A DNA stretch of 64,000 bases from Natrinema versiforme (GTDB taxonomy: Archaea; Halobacteriota; Halobacteria; Halobacteriales; Natrialbaceae): assembly GCF_005576615.1 (NCBI RefSeq), contig NZ_CP040330.1, positions 1,922,001 through 1,986,000 on the forward strand, written 5' to 3'. Every line of letters starts with the position of its first letter. Positions within the stretch are counted from its first letter, which is position 1. The notes under the pieces are model-generated. The model worked only from the letters and a program-made list of their open reading frames with translations, had not been told where the DNA came from and searched no databases. The position numbers and the translations under genes were made by a program. Shown in pieces: positions 43,405-52,488 of this stretch.

Positions 43405-44109
43405 ATGACACTGGATCGACGGCGGTTCCTCGCCGGAACCGCCCTTGCGACGGTCGCGTCGGCCGGCTGTCTACAGGCCGACGACCGTAGCGGGAACGGC
43501 GACGGAAACGGCGGAACGGAACCGACGAGCGCGATTCCGGAAGACCCTCGCGTCGACGAACCGCCCTACGAAATTGAGGCACAACCTAACGACCGCGACG
43601 AGTGGAACCAACTGTCTCTCTGTTCAAACATGTCGGGGGACTCCGACCTCGAGTTCCAGACGGTACCGGCTCCCCGCGCCGACCTGCTGTTATCGACGGC
43701 CGACATCGAGGACGAGGTGTACGCCGTTCGAGCCCTCACGAGTGCGGACGAGGTCCGTGAGGTATTCGAACTCGATGCCGACAGCGACAACGGCAGCGGC
43801 GAGGACACCCAAGAACCCATCGACGAGATCGACTTCGCGGAGAATATCCTGCTGGTCGTCGAGTCCGGCTTCGGCTCGGGATCGATCGCCCACCACTGGA
43901 AGCGCGCCGAGCGGACAGACCGCGGCCTCCGTCTCCACGGGTGTCAGACGACGCCGTACGAACGGACGGACGACCTGACCTCGCGGCACTCGGTCGTTCG
44001 CGTCGAACGCCCCGAGAACGTCGAACTCGCCCGCGTGAGCCTCACCGTCGGCCGGGAGCGACGCGTCCACTTCAACTCCACTGAGGGCGTGGTCTCAGTA
44101 ACGACATGA
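43405..44109 (+). CDS. Tat-exported lipoprotein, unknown function
   Basis: 234 residues. The N terminus LDRRRFLAGTALATVASAGC is a twin-arginine signal with a lipobox, so Cys22 should be lipid-modified after export of the folded protein. The mature part begins with a Gly/Asp/Ser linker and then a single beta-rich domain with two further cysteines (QLSLCSNMSG, LRLHGCQTT) that could form a disulfide. No family recognised. Its last four bases overlap the next gene, forming a two-gene lipoprotein operon. Confidence 0.78.
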   Translation: MTLDRRRFLAGTALATVASAGCLQADDRSGNGDGNGGTEPTSAIPEDPRVDEPPYEIEAQPNDRDEWNQLSLCSNMSGDSDLEFQTVPAPRADLLLSTADIEDEVYAVRALTSADEVREVFELDADSDNGSGEDTQEPIDEIDFAENILLVVESGFGSGSIAHHWKRAERTDRGLRLHGCQTTPYERTDDLTSRHSVVRVERPENVELARVSLTVGRERRVHFNSTEGVVSVTT

Positions 44110-44840
44110 ATCGACGCTCGATTCTCGCGACGGGAGGGGCATCCCTCAGTCTCGGCCTCGGTCTCGGCGGCTGCCTCGAGATGGATCGGACGACCGAACC
44201 GGGGTCGAAGTCCACTGATGACGGAGACAATGCGACCGAAAACGGCAGCCCGAAGTCGACGACGGAGGGGGAGTTCGAACAGTGTCACCTCGTGTCGATC
44301 GACTACGAGTCGTTGCCCGACGCGATTCGGGCAGAGGTCGACGCCGCACTCGAGGACGGACGGTACGAGACGGACGATCTCCTGTTCGACGACGCCGTCG
44401 ATCCCGACAGGTCGTTCGTGGTGGTCGATGGCACACCCTACGATCCACGCGTCGAAATGGATGGCGAGACACGGACGCTCGAACTCGAGGCGACCGACAC
44501 GGTCAGACTGCCGGAGCCAGCGGTCGTCTCCGTCACCAATAGCGCCGACCGCGATCACGAGGTCCACGTCGAACTGACCGCTGCTGACGGAGAGCGAGTC
44601 GTCGACGAGACGGTCTCGCTCGAACCGGGCAAGGAACGCGACCTCGAGGCGACCGACGAGTTCGGTCGCTACGAGTTGACCGCTCGAGCGCGAACGGGGC
44701 ACGAAGCGACGGATGCGTTCGATGCGCGAATCAGTGATTCGCGCTCCGACGGAACGGTCGCAGTCACCGACGACGGGATCGTGGCTACCCAGTCGGTCGC
44801 CGATATGCTCCCGTGTCCGTGGGACGCCCGGGACGACTGA
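44106..44840 (+). CDS. Second putative lipoprotein, unknown function
   Basis: 244 residues. Signal MNRRSILATGGASLSLGLGL ends in the lipobox-like GLGGC with Cys23. The mature part has an acidic Thr/Ser/Asn linker, then a segment FEQCHLVSIDYESLPDAIRAEVDAAL and an immunoglobulin-like beta domain (PAVVSVTNSADRDHEVHVEL). The C terminus contains PCPWDARDD. The ATG overlaps the previous stop (ATGA), so the pair is co-translated. No recognised family. Confidence 0.75.
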   Translation: MNRRSILATGGASLSLGLGLGGCLEMDRTTEPGSKSTDDGDNATENGSPKSTTEGEFEQCHLVSIDYESLPDAIRAEVDAALEDGRYETDDLLFDDAVDPDRSFVVVDGTPYDPRVEMDGETRTLELEATDTVRLPEPAVVSVTNSADRDHEVHVELTAADGERVVDETVSLEPGKERDLEATDEFGRYELTARARTGHEATDAFDARISDSRSDGTVAVTDDGIVATQSVADMLPCPWDARDD

Positions 44841-45024
44841 CGACTATCCTCTCCCGTGGAACCGCTCGACTGTGGCGTGATCTCGGGGTAGAACATCGCT
44901 GACTGCTCTACGGCGATCGCTGAGGAGATAGCGTACTGCTTTCTGGCCGTCTGAAGTCGGCCGTCTCGGCCGAGCGGTTCCGAGTCCAAACCGTATTTAT
45001 CGCCGCGGGCAAAACGTGGCAACG

Positions 45025-46107
45025 ATGGAACGCGGGTCCCGGGAATCGTTTACGCGCATGGGTACGCTGGGGATCGAAGAGGAGTGTTTCGTCGTCGACG
45101 AGGACGGCCGTCCCACCAGCGGGACCGACGAACTCGTCTACGAACACGAACCCCCCGAGATCCTCGAGGGCCGACTGGACCACGAACTGTTCAAGTTCGT
45201 CATCGAGACCCAGACGCCGCTGATCGAGGACCCCGACGATGCCCGCGACTCACTGCTCGCGATCCGGCAGGCGCTCGTCGACCACGCGGAGGCCCACGGC
45301 TACCAGATCGCCGCCGCCGGCCTCCACCCGCTCGCGAAGTGGCGCGAACTCGAGCATGCGGAAAAGCCCCGCTATCGCTCGCAACTCGACCGGATTCAGT
45401 ACCCACAACACCGGAACACGACCGCGGGGGTCCACGTCCACGTCGGCGTCGACGACGCGGACAAGGCGGTCTGGATCGCCAACGAACTGCGGTGGTACGT
45501 GCCGATCATGCTCGCGCTGTCGGCGAACTCGCCGTACTGGAACGGGTTCGACACCGGCCTCCAATCGGCCCGCGCGAAGATTTTCGAGGCGCTTCCCAAC
45601 ACCGGGATGCCGACCTACTTCGAGGACTTCGAGGCGTTCGACCGGTTCGAACGCCGGATGCTCGAGACCGACTCGATCAACGACCGCGGCGAACTCTGGT
45701 ACGACGTGCGCCCCCACACGGCCCACGGGAGCGTCGAAGTGCGCACCCCGGACGGGCAGGCCGATCCCGACGTCGTGCTCGCGTTCGTCGAGTACACCCA
45801 CGCGCTCGTCGAGGCGCTGTCCGAGGCCTACGAGGACGGGACGAGCGGCCACCGCCATCGCCGGGAACTGCTCGACGAGAACAAGTGGCGGGCCATCCGC
45901 TACGGGCAGGACGCCTCCTTTATTGACCGCGACCTCGAGGGCACCGTCGGACTGGGCGAACTCGTCGACCGCGAGTGCGAGCGGTTGGGGATCGACGGCA
46001 TCAAGGACGTCTACGAACGCGAAAGCGGCGCGGATCGACAACGTCGCCTGCTCGAGGACGAGGGCCCCGACGCGCTGTGTGATTCCCTCCGTTTGCAGAC
46101 CCAGTAG
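45025..46107 (+). CDS. gshA: Glutamate-cysteine ligase (gamma-glutamylcysteine synthetase)
   Basis: 360 residues of the carboxylate-amine ligase/GCS2 family. The opening [11 protein letters not shown] carries the metal-binding glutamates. [20 protein letters not shown] and [20 protein letters not shown] form the nucleotide and substrate site, and [21 protein letters not shown] completes it. It joins Glu to Cys using ATP. Haloarchaea accumulate gamma-glutamylcysteine instead of glutathione, and a Halobacterium homologue has been shown to be this enzyme. No glutathione synthetase is nearby. Start ATG 45025. Confidence 0.9.
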   Translation: MERGSRESFTRMGTLGIEEECFVVDEDGRPTSGTDELVYEHEPPEILEGRLDHELFKFVIETQTPLIEDPDDARDSLLAIRQALVDHAEAHGYQIAAAGLHPLAKWRELEHAEKPRYRSQLDRIQYPQHRNTTAGVHVHVGVDDADKAVWIANELRWYVPIMLALSANSPYWNGFDTGLQSARAKIFEALPNTGMPTYFEDFEAFDRFERRMLETDSINDRGELWYDVRPHTAHGSVEVRTPDGQADPDVVLAFVEYTHALVEALSEAYEDGTSGHRHRRELLDENKWRAIRYGQDASFIDRDLEGTVGLGELVDRECERLGIDGIKDVYERESGADRQRRLLEDEGPDALCDSLRLQTQ

Positions 46108-46255
46108 GTCCGCGGTAGTCGTTTCCTCGAGAAAACGCCCGCTTCGAGCCGCTCGATCGACCGATACGCGGTCGCTATGGCGGCGCGACGATCGCGTTGA
46201 CACCCCGCAAAGGTTTAACTCCGCTCGAAGCCTCGTCCTGTACGAGAAGCCACAG

Positions 46256-46963
46256 ATGAGTTCCGACGACACTGACGAGCGCCCGGGCGACGGCGCGGAC
46301 GACGGAGACGAATCGCTCGAGGGGGCGGACGAATTCGTCGAGCACGATGGGGGCGACTTCGGCCGGAGCCCGACCGTCGAGGAGTTCGACCAGCGGATCG
46401 TCGACCTGCTCTCGTGGATTCTGGACACGGAGACCCGCGCGAAGATCTACGTGTACCTGCTGGCGAACCCCGGAAGCACCTCCGAGGAGGTCGCGAAGGG
46501 GACCGGCCTCTATCCCAGCACCGTCCGCGAAGCGCTCGCGGAGCTCCACGAGGAAGACCGCGTGACGCGAGAGAAACGCGCCAACGAGGGTGCCGGGAAC
46601 AACCCCTACGAGTACACGGCGATCCAGCCGAGCGAACTCGTCGGCGGCGTCGTCGATCAGGTCCAACACGAACTGAACACCATCTTCACGCTCGATCGCG
46701 TCCTCGACCGCGAGGACGAACGCGAGTCCAGACCCGAACTCGAGGAGGACGTCGAACCGGTGAAGATCACCGTCGACGATACGGCACCGCCGCCGGCCGA
46801 CGAGGTCGAATCGGACGCCGACCCAGACCCCGAGACCGATGCCGACGCCGATGTCATCGAGTTCGAAGACGACATGGAGATCGACACCGTCGACACGGAG
46901 TCGGACGAGACCGGCGACGCCACAGAGGGTGACGATGCCGACGGTCGCGATATCGACGACTAG
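46256..46963 (+). CDS. Winged-helix transcriptional regulator with acidic tails
   Basis: 235 residues. Residues 45-125 hold a winged helix-turn-helix: ILDTETRAKIYVYLLANPGS, then the recognition region STSEEVAKGTGLYPSTVREAL and the wing DRVTREKRANEGAGNNPYEY. The N-terminal 40 and C-terminal 90 residues are Asp/Glu-rich and probably disordered. The layout resembles TrmB/ArsR-like haloarchaeal regulators without an effector domain. The target is unknown; it follows gshA by 149 bases on the same strand. Confidence 0.8.
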   Translation: MSSDDTDERPGDGADDGDESLEGADEFVEHDGGDFGRSPTVEEFDQRIVDLLSWILDTETRAKIYVYLLANPGSTSEEVAKGTGLYPSTVREALAELHEEDRVTREKRANEGAGNNPYEYTAIQPSELVGGVVDQVQHELNTIFTLDRVLDREDERESRPELEEDVEPVKITVDDTAPPPADEVESDADPDPETDADADVIEFEDDMEIDTVDTESDETGDATEGDDADGRDIDD

Positions 46964-47004
46964 TCCGTTCCGGCCCAAAACCCGTCGTCTCGTCGGCTCC
47001 GTCG

Positions 47005-48108
47005 CTACGCCTCGAGGTCGAGGATTCCGTGTCGCTCGAGTTCGAGTTCCCGATCGACCGCCTCGACGGTCGTCGTCGGCCACCGATCCGTCGCCGTCAG
47101 CACCTCGATCTCGTCGTCGGTGACGAGTGCGGTGTCTTCGCTTTTCGCGCCCTGGACGGTCGGATTCCACGCGTAGGCCATCGGTACGTTGACGGATGCG
47201 TCGTGGTCCGGTGTGGCGATCCACTCCCGGCCCGCGAAGCCGGCGGCCCCGCCCTGATGGTGGTGCTCCCACTCGCCCGCGTGGCCGACCGCGTCGTAGG
47301 CGTCCTGCACGGCGGCGAAGACGTCGCCCGCGTCGCCACCGTCTTCGGCCGCCGCCTGCGTCGCCGCCAGCGCCGTCGTCTCGACGCGCGCGGCGGCCTC
47401 GTGTCGGTCCTCGAGCCACGACGGGGGATCGAAGGCGACGGTCCGGGTACAACTGGCGTGAAGGCCGGCCCGCTCGGCGGTGACGGAGACCAGCGCGTAG
47501 TCGCCGAGCTCGGCCTCGGTCGGCGTGTAGTGGCGGTACTGCTGGGCGCGTTCGGAGCCGCCGACGAGTACGACGGGCGCTTCGATGTCCCGCGCCGAGA
47601 GGGCGATCCGCAGCGCCGACGCCACCTCGTGTTCCGTGTCCCCGGGCTGGAGCTCCCGACAGACCGATTCGACGGCCGAGGCCGTCTGCCCGCCGAGTTC
47701 GCGGTATCGCTCGCGGTCGCGCTCGGTCAGCGGCTGGCGCACCGTCGTCGGATCGACGCGCTCGAGGCCGGGGATATCGATATCCGCGGCGGCCCGCTCG
47801 TCGCTGCCGACGCGTTCGGCGACGGCTTCGGACAGCGACGACGCGTGCCACGGGAACCGCTCGATCGACACCTCGCTCGCCTCGAGATCGGGCAGTTCCT
47901 CCGCCGCGATGCGGTCGGCTTCGATATTGTTCGTCACGAGGCGAACATCGGTGCCGTCGTAGCCGATCGCGGCGACGCCGGTGTCGCTCTCGCGGTCGAT
48001 CACGCTGTTCCCGCCGGTGAGCCACGCAAACGAGTTCGGCCGGGCGAACCAGACCGAATCGAGGTCGTGGGACTCGAGGACGGCCTCGAGTCGCTCGCGT
48101 TTGTCCAT
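47005..48108 (-). CDS. M24 (Xaa-Pro peptidase-like) protein with a degenerate metal site
   Basis: 367 residues with the creatinase/aminopeptidase P layout: N-terminal domain (WFARPNSFAWLTGG) and C-terminal pita-bread domain. The five usual metal ligands (Asp, Asp, His, Glu, Glu) are mostly gone. The first Asp region reads YALVSVTAERAG, the second ASCTRTVAF, and the Glu position is AWNPT. The His region (HHHQGGAAGFAG) and final Glu324 (KSEDTALVT) remain. A two-metal peptidase is therefore unlikely; it may be a metal-independent creatinase-like hydrolase or a binding protein. Start ATG 48108. Confidence 0.8.
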   Translation of the reverse strand: MDKRERLEAVLESHDLDSVWFARPNSFAWLTGGNSVIDRESDTGVAAIGYDGTDVRLVTNNIEADRIAAEELPDLEASEVSIERFPWHASSLSEAVAERVGSDERAAADIDIPGLERVDPTTVRQPLTERDRERYRELGGQTASAVESVCRELQPGDTEHEVASALRIALSARDIEAPVVLVGGSERAQQYRHYTPTEAELGDYALVSVTAERAGLHASCTRTVAFDPPSWLEDRHEAAARVETTALAATQAAAEDGGDAGDVFAAVQDAYDAVGHAGEWEHHHQGGAAGFAGREWIATPDHDASVNVPMAYAWNPTVQGAKSEDTALVTDDEIEVLTATDRWPTTTVEAVDRELELERHGILDLEA

Positions 48109-48258
48109 GTCGTGTGCTGGCGTGGGGTGTTCTTGAATGCGGCGAACGCCGGGTCGTCGCCGAACGGTCGGGTACGGGCCGCCGAAACGCTCACTGCGTG
48201 GCGACCGGGTGACTCGGTCAACATAAGTACGGCCCGTCCTAACTGCCGCTGAACGCCC

Positions 48259-49137
48259 GTGTCGTACGATAATCACGCGCCCGACTCGAGACTGCGATCG
48301 TTGATCGATCGGTTCGGCTTTCGGCATCTGCTGACCGTTACGCTCGTCATGGTCGCGGCGACGATCCTGCTGGGTATCGCCGCGAAGGCGACGGGTTCAG
48401 GGCTGGCCTGCGAGGCCAACTGGCCCCAGTGCGACGCCGGGCCCTACAACCTGTTCCCGGGGAGCCTGCCGAGTTTCTACGAGTGGTTCCACCGCTTCGT
48501 CGCGATGTTCGCCGGCTTCGCCATCATCGGCTCCGCGCTCGCGGCGTGGCGACTCCCCGACATCGACCGGCGGGTGACCGCACTGGTCGTCCTCGGGATG
48601 GTCCTGACGCCGGTACAGGTCGCGCTCGGCCGCGAGACCGTCACGCAGTACACGATGGACATCCTCTCCCTGCACTTCTGGACGGCGGTTCTCATCTTCA
48701 CCTTGTTCCTCGTCGCCACCGTCCTAGTCTGGGCCCACCGACTGACCGGCTCTCACGTCACCGGCGCGCTCGCTGTCGGCATCGTCGCGCTGCCCGCACA
48801 CGTCGCGCTCAGTCCCGTCGTCGGCTCCGAACTCTCGAGCTATTCGCCCACCATGCAGATGGCACAGTACGGCGTGACCCTCACGCTCTTGGGCGCGGCG
48901 ATCGTCGCGACGATGATCGGCCGCCGTCGCTTTGCGGGCCGCGCCGTGGCCCCGCTGCTCGCGGCACCGCCGATCGTGATCGCCGTCCTCTTTTTCGGCC
49001 GGCAGGCCGTCGACCCCGCGCTCGAGGTGCCCTATCTCGTCGCCGCGGTCGCGCTCTTCGTGACGTTCGTCGCCGGAATCCTCCTCACTCGCGGAGCGGG
49101 CGACTCGAGCGGAACGGCCGACGCGCTCTCGCCGTAG
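48259..49137 (+). CDS. ctaA: Heme A synthase (CtaA/COX15)
   Basis: 292 residues with about eight membrane helices. The first half has the Cys pair CEANWPQC (Cys51, Cys58) and Glu75-x-x-His78 (YEWFHRF), then His139 (LHFWTAVLIF), matching the catalytic half of the Bacillus enzyme, where the glutamate and cysteines matter for oxidation of heme O. The second half has no histidine after His181, so the second heme-binding pair is missing. It would make heme A for a terminal oxidase. The GTG at 48259 is the most likely start. Confidence 0.88.
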   Translation: MSYDNHAPDSRLRSLIDRFGFRHLLTVTLVMVAATILLGIAAKATGSGLACEANWPQCDAGPYNLFPGSLPSFYEWFHRFVAMFAGFAIIGSALAAWRLPDIDRRVTALVVLGMVLTPVQVALGRETVTQYTMDILSLHFWTAVLIFTLFLVATVLVWAHRLTGSHVTGALAVGIVALPAHVALSPVVGSELSSYSPTMQMAQYGVTLTLLGAAIVATMIGRRRFAGRAVAPLLAAPPIVIAVLFFGRQAVDPALEVPYLVAAVALFVTFVAGILLTRGAGDSSGTADALSP

Positions 49138-49170
49138 GCCCGCCGAATCGTCCCAATTCTCGGATCGAAC

Positions 49171-49662
49171 TCAGCCGAGCGTGACGACGATGAGGGTCCC
49201 GACGAGGACGGCCCCGACGCCGAGTCCGAACAGCCCGTAGTTGGCGAGGGGGTTCGCCGCCGTCGTCAGATCGACGGAGTAGCGCCGCCGTGAGAGCGGC
49301 CAGAACGGTCGGATGCCCATCGGCGTCAGCGCGTCGACAACGAGGTGCGAACCGATCGAGACGAGACCGATAAGAAAAGCGAAGGTGACGAATCCAGCGT
49401 CGGCAAAGGCCGAGGACGCATCGACGAGGACGGTGGCCAGGGCGGCGAGGCCGGCACCGACGAGTAACGCGAACGGAACCGTGTGGGTCGGGCCGCGGTG
49501 CTCGATCAGCGGGAGTCGGTGATCGAAGTCAGGAAGCGTCGACAGCCCCACGCAGACGAGGCCGCCGACGATCGCGACCGGCGCGTGTCCCCACAGGGAG
49601 ACGACGGTGCCAACGGGCGCGTACGCCAGAAGCGCACCGCCGTAGTGCCCCTCCTGATACAT
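49171..49662 (-). CDS. Membrane-bound metal-dependent hydrolase (YdjM/DUF457 family)
   Basis: 163 residues with four hydrophobic helices. Metal-binding family motifs are present: the first His in EGHYGGALL, DFDHRLPLIEHRGPTHTV in the first loop and GSHLVVDALTPMGI near the end. The family is named for metal-dependent hydrolase activity; its substrate (possibly a lipid) is unclear. The ATG at 49662 is supported by a TATA box (49685-49694) 24-32 bases upstream; the upstream in-frame ATG at 49671 would be too close. Confidence 0.82.
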   Translation of the reverse strand: MYQEGHYGGALLAYAPVGTVVSLWGHAPVAIVGGLVCVGLSTLPDFDHRLPLIEHRGPTHTVPFALLVGAGLAALATVLVDASSAFADAGFVTFAFLIGLVSIGSHLVVDALTPMGIRPFWPLSRRRYSVDLTTAANPLANYGLFGLGVGAVLVGTLIVVTLG

Positions 49663-49684
49663 ATAAACCATTATCTATACGACT

Positions 49685-49694
49685 GAATATAAAC
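49685..49694 (-). promoter_or_regulatory. Promoter (TATA box) of the DUF457-type gene
   Basis: Minus-strand GTTTATATTC 24-32 bases before ATG 49662. Confidence 0.5.
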
Positions 49695-49808
49695 CCACCG
49701 TCATCGGATCGGCCGTCGAGACCGGCCGAGAGGCGGGAAACGGCGACTCCGCCGGAGCAGTCCGCCGCGACCGCTAGGGTTTTGACCGCCGCTCGCTATC
49801 TCCCGTGC

Positions 49809-50441
49809 GTGCAAAACGTCACCGACAGGACGAGCAACCCGTTCGGACTGCGACCGCCGTTCGATCGCTCCGATTCCGGCGACCGGCCGGCCGCGTTCGG
49901 CTACGGTGACGCCAACGCCGACTTCCACGTCATCGGCGACTTCCCCGGCGTCCACGGCGGCGAAACCACCGGCGTTCCCTTCACCGAAACCGAAGCCGGA
50001 GCCGCCGTCCAAGACATCCTCCGCGAGACCGGTTTCGCAAGCGGGCCGCAAGACGAACCCGTCCTCGAGAACTGTTTCTGGAGCTACGTCCACATGTGTA
50101 GCCTCCCGGACGGGGAGCGCCCGACCGACGAGGACTACGCCGACCTCGAGCGCTTTTTCGACGCCGAACTCCGCGCGATCAACGCCCACATCCTCCTCCC
50201 GGTCGGGGCTCGCGCGACCGATCACGTCCTCCGGGAGTACACGACCCAGCGCCGACGGTTCGACCTCGACATGCCGTCGCTTCACGCCCGCGACATCCGC
50301 GGCCGCGGGTTCATGGTCGTTCCCGTCGCGGACCCGGTCGAGTGGACCGACAGCGACCGCGAGGCGATCGTCTCGAAACTCGAGGCGATACTCGCGAGCG
50401 ATTACCGGCAGACGAAAGGCGTCGCGACGTTGGTCGGCTGA
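49809..50441 (+). CDS. Uracil-DNA glycosylase family protein
   Basis: 210 residues with the UDG-fold water-activating region GDANADFHVIGDFPGVHGG, a central acidic ETEAGAAVQDILRETGF helix and ENCFWSYVHMCSLPDGERP, all typical of a haloarchaeal UDG-like group. The leucine-loop HPS motif of classical UDGs is not seen; FMVVPVADPVEW stands there instead. It may excise uracil or another damaged base, or bind DNA without cutting. GTG 49809 is chosen because MQNVTDRTSNPFG begins the group consensus. Confidence 0.68.
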   Translation: MQNVTDRTSNPFGLRPPFDRSDSGDRPAAFGYGDANADFHVIGDFPGVHGGETTGVPFTETEAGAAVQDILRETGFASGPQDEPVLENCFWSYVHMCSLPDGERPTDEDYADLERFFDAELRAINAHILLPVGARATDHVLREYTTQRRRFDLDMPSLHARDIRGRGFMVVPVADPVEWTDSDREAIVSKLEAILASDYRQTKGVATLVG

Positions 50442-50451
50442 CGGCGGGCCG

Positions 50452-50757
50452 TTACGACTCCGTTTTCGGCGCGAAAACCACGAGCGCCGTACTCTCCTCG
50501 ACCGCGTAAGGTGACACGTCCTGATCGCCGTCGAACCGGACGACATCGCCCGGCTCGAGGTCGTAGACCGCCTCGCCGAGCGTGAGTTCGACGGCACCGG
50601 TTATGACGTGGATGACGACGTTCGACTCCGGATGGCGGTGTTTCGGGACCCGCTCGTCCGCGTGGAGTCGCAGTCGCACGGTCCGCGGGATGCGGTCCTC
50701 GAATACCTCGGCGTGGGGCGCTTCCTCGAGCGTCTCCAGCGACGTGACTTCGGGCAT
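50452..50757 (-). CDS. Small cupin-domain protein
   Basis: 101-residue single cupin barrel. Metal-binding histidines are in PKHRHPESNVVIHVITGAVE and the second motif DLEPGDVVRFDGDQDVSPYA. Stand-alone cupins can be isomerases, dioxygenases or sugar-binding proteins; the role is unknown. It converges tightly with the UDG-family gene (10 bases between stops). Start ATG 50757. Confidence 0.8.
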   Translation of the reverse strand: MPEVTSLETLEEAPHAEVFEDRIPRTVRLRLHADERVPKHRHPESNVVIHVITGAVELTLGEAVYDLEPGDVVRFDGDQDVSPYAVEESTALVVFAPKTES

Positions 50758-50913
50758 ACGCGAACGGTGGGGGTACGCGGGCATGTAACTTGGAACGAAC
50801 AGGTTCGGCCGACGGTGATCGGGAGCGGATGCGAGTTACTCGAGCGGGCAGTACCAAATCGTCCTCAGGACAGAAATACGAGGTCAGTTCGAACTGAGTT
50901 ACAACTATTCGGG

Positions 50914-50928
50914 AAAAGTTAAACAAGG
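50914..50928 (+). promoter_or_regulatory. Promoter (TATA box) of the aldehyde dehydrogenase gene
   Basis: AAAGTTAAACAAGGT, 22-36 bases before ATG 50950, with another AT-rich block immediately after it. Confidence 0.45.
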
Positions 50929-50949
50929 TATAACGAATAACGAGTATGC

Positions 50950-52311
50950 ATGGAGGTCGTCAATCCGGCCACCGGCGAACGAGAGGAGACGATCGAGGAA
51001 CACACCGAGGCAGACGTCGAGGCGGCCCTCGAGCAGGCGACCGACGCCTTCGCGGAGTGGCGCGAGCGACCGATTCGCGAACGCGAGGAGTTGCTCGCGG
51101 CGGCGGGGGACGTGCTCCGGGAGAACAAACGCGAGTACGCCGAGACGATGACCCGAGAGATGGGGAAACCGATCTCGCAGGCCATCGGCGAGGTCGAGAA
51201 GTGCGCGTGGGTCTGTGACCACTACGCCGAACACGGCAGCGCCTACCTCGAGGCCGACGCCCATCCGAGTCCGCCCGGAACGGACGTGAAGACGGTCTAC
51301 GACCCGCTCGGACCCGTTCTTGCGGTGATGCCGTGGAACTTTCCGTTCTGGCAGGTATTCCGGTTCGCCGCGCCGCATCTCACCGCGGGGAACGTCGGGC
51401 TGCTCAAACACGCCTCGAACGTCCCCGGCTGCGCGCAGGCGATCGAGGACGTGTTCCGGAAAGCCGGCTATCCCGAGGACGTCTTCCAGTCGCTGCTGAT
51501 CCCGTCGGATCTGGTCGCCGACCTCATCGAGGACGACCGCGTCGAGGCCGCAACCGTTACCGGGAGCGGCCCGGCGGGCCGTGCGGTCGCCTCGACGGCG
51601 GGCGAGCAACTCAAGAAATCGGTCCTCGAACTCGGCGGGAGCGATCCGTTCGTGGTCCTCGACGACGCCGACGTCGCGGACGCGGCCGAGACGGGCGCGT
51701 GGGCGCGCAATCAGAACGGCGGGCAGTCCTGTATCGCCGGCAAGCGGTTCCTCGTCCACACCGACGTCTACGACGAATTCCTCGAGGAGTTCGTCGCGGA
51801 GGTCGAATCGCTCACCGTCGGCGACCCGATGGACGAGGCGACCGATATCGGCCCGCAGGCGCGCGCGGACCTCATGGCGGACCTCCACGAACAGGTCGAC
51901 GCGAGCGTCGAGGCCGGTGCGGCGGTACTCACCGGCGGGGAACCGCTGGATCGCGAGGGTGCGTTCTACCCGCCGACCGTGCTCGCGGACGTGCCGGCGG
52001 ACTGTCCGGCGGCCACCGAAGAACTGTTCGGGCCGGTCGCCGCCGTCTTCGAAGTCGATGACGAAGACGAGGCCGTCGCGAAAGCGAACGACACCCGGTT
52101 CGGCCTCGGCGCGAGCGTCTGGACGACCGACCGCGAGCGCGGCCGGCGTCTCGCGCGGGACATCGACGCCGGCTGCGTCTACATCAACCAACTCGTCAAG
52201 TCCGACCCGCGAGTCCCCTTCGGCGGCGTCAACGACTCGGGGTACGGCCGCGAGCTCGCACGGGAGGGAATGCTCGAGTTCGTCAATCGAAAGACGGTCT
52301 GGGTCGAGTAA
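50950..52311 (+). CDS. NAD(P)-dependent aldehyde dehydrogenase (succinate-semialdehyde type)
   Basis: 453-residue ALDH. Cofactor site Asn130 in VMPWNFPFWQV, general base Glu227 (VLELGGSDPF) and nucleophile Cys261 (NGGQSCIAGKR). The motif TVTGSGPAGRAVAS and the C-terminal NDSGYGRELAREGMLEF are typical of succinate-semialdehyde dehydrogenases and related enzymes. It oxidises an aldehyde to the acid in the cytoplasm. Start ATG 50950 with a TATA-like block just upstream. Confidence 0.9.
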   Translation: MEVVNPATGEREETIEEHTEADVEAALEQATDAFAEWRERPIREREELLAAAGDVLRENKREYAETMTREMGKPISQAIGEVEKCAWVCDHYAEHGSAYLEADAHPSPPGTDVKTVYDPLGPVLAVMPWNFPFWQVFRFAAPHLTAGNVGLLKHASNVPGCAQAIEDVFRKAGYPEDVFQSLLIPSDLVADLIEDDRVEAATVTGSGPAGRAVASTAGEQLKKSVLELGGSDPFVVLDDADVADAAETGAWARNQNGGQSCIAGKRFLVHTDVYDEFLEEFVAEVESLTVGDPMDEATDIGPQARADLMADLHEQVDASVEAGAAVLTGGEPLDREGAFYPPTVLADVPADCPAATEELFGPVAAVFEVDDEDEAVAKANDTRFGLGASVWTTDRERGRRLARDIDAGCVYINQLVKSDPRVPFGGVNDSGYGRELAREGMLEFVNRKTVWVE

Positions 52312-52488
52312 CGATCCGCCGACCCGGCTTCGGGTCCCGAATTCGGGATACGTCGCGGACATCTTTCTGGCGCTCGAGGCGCAGCGTCCGTCGTTTAAGT
52401 AGTATCGGTGAACATGTTCTCGGGACTTCCCGATTCCTAAGAACCTGCTCTACCCGTTATACACGGGGCCTTCTTAGGACCAGTTGTC

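Noticed and set aside
46175-48025. 616-residue minus-strand frame
   Set aside because: Mostly Arg-rich shadow of the M24 and regulator genes; no domain visible.
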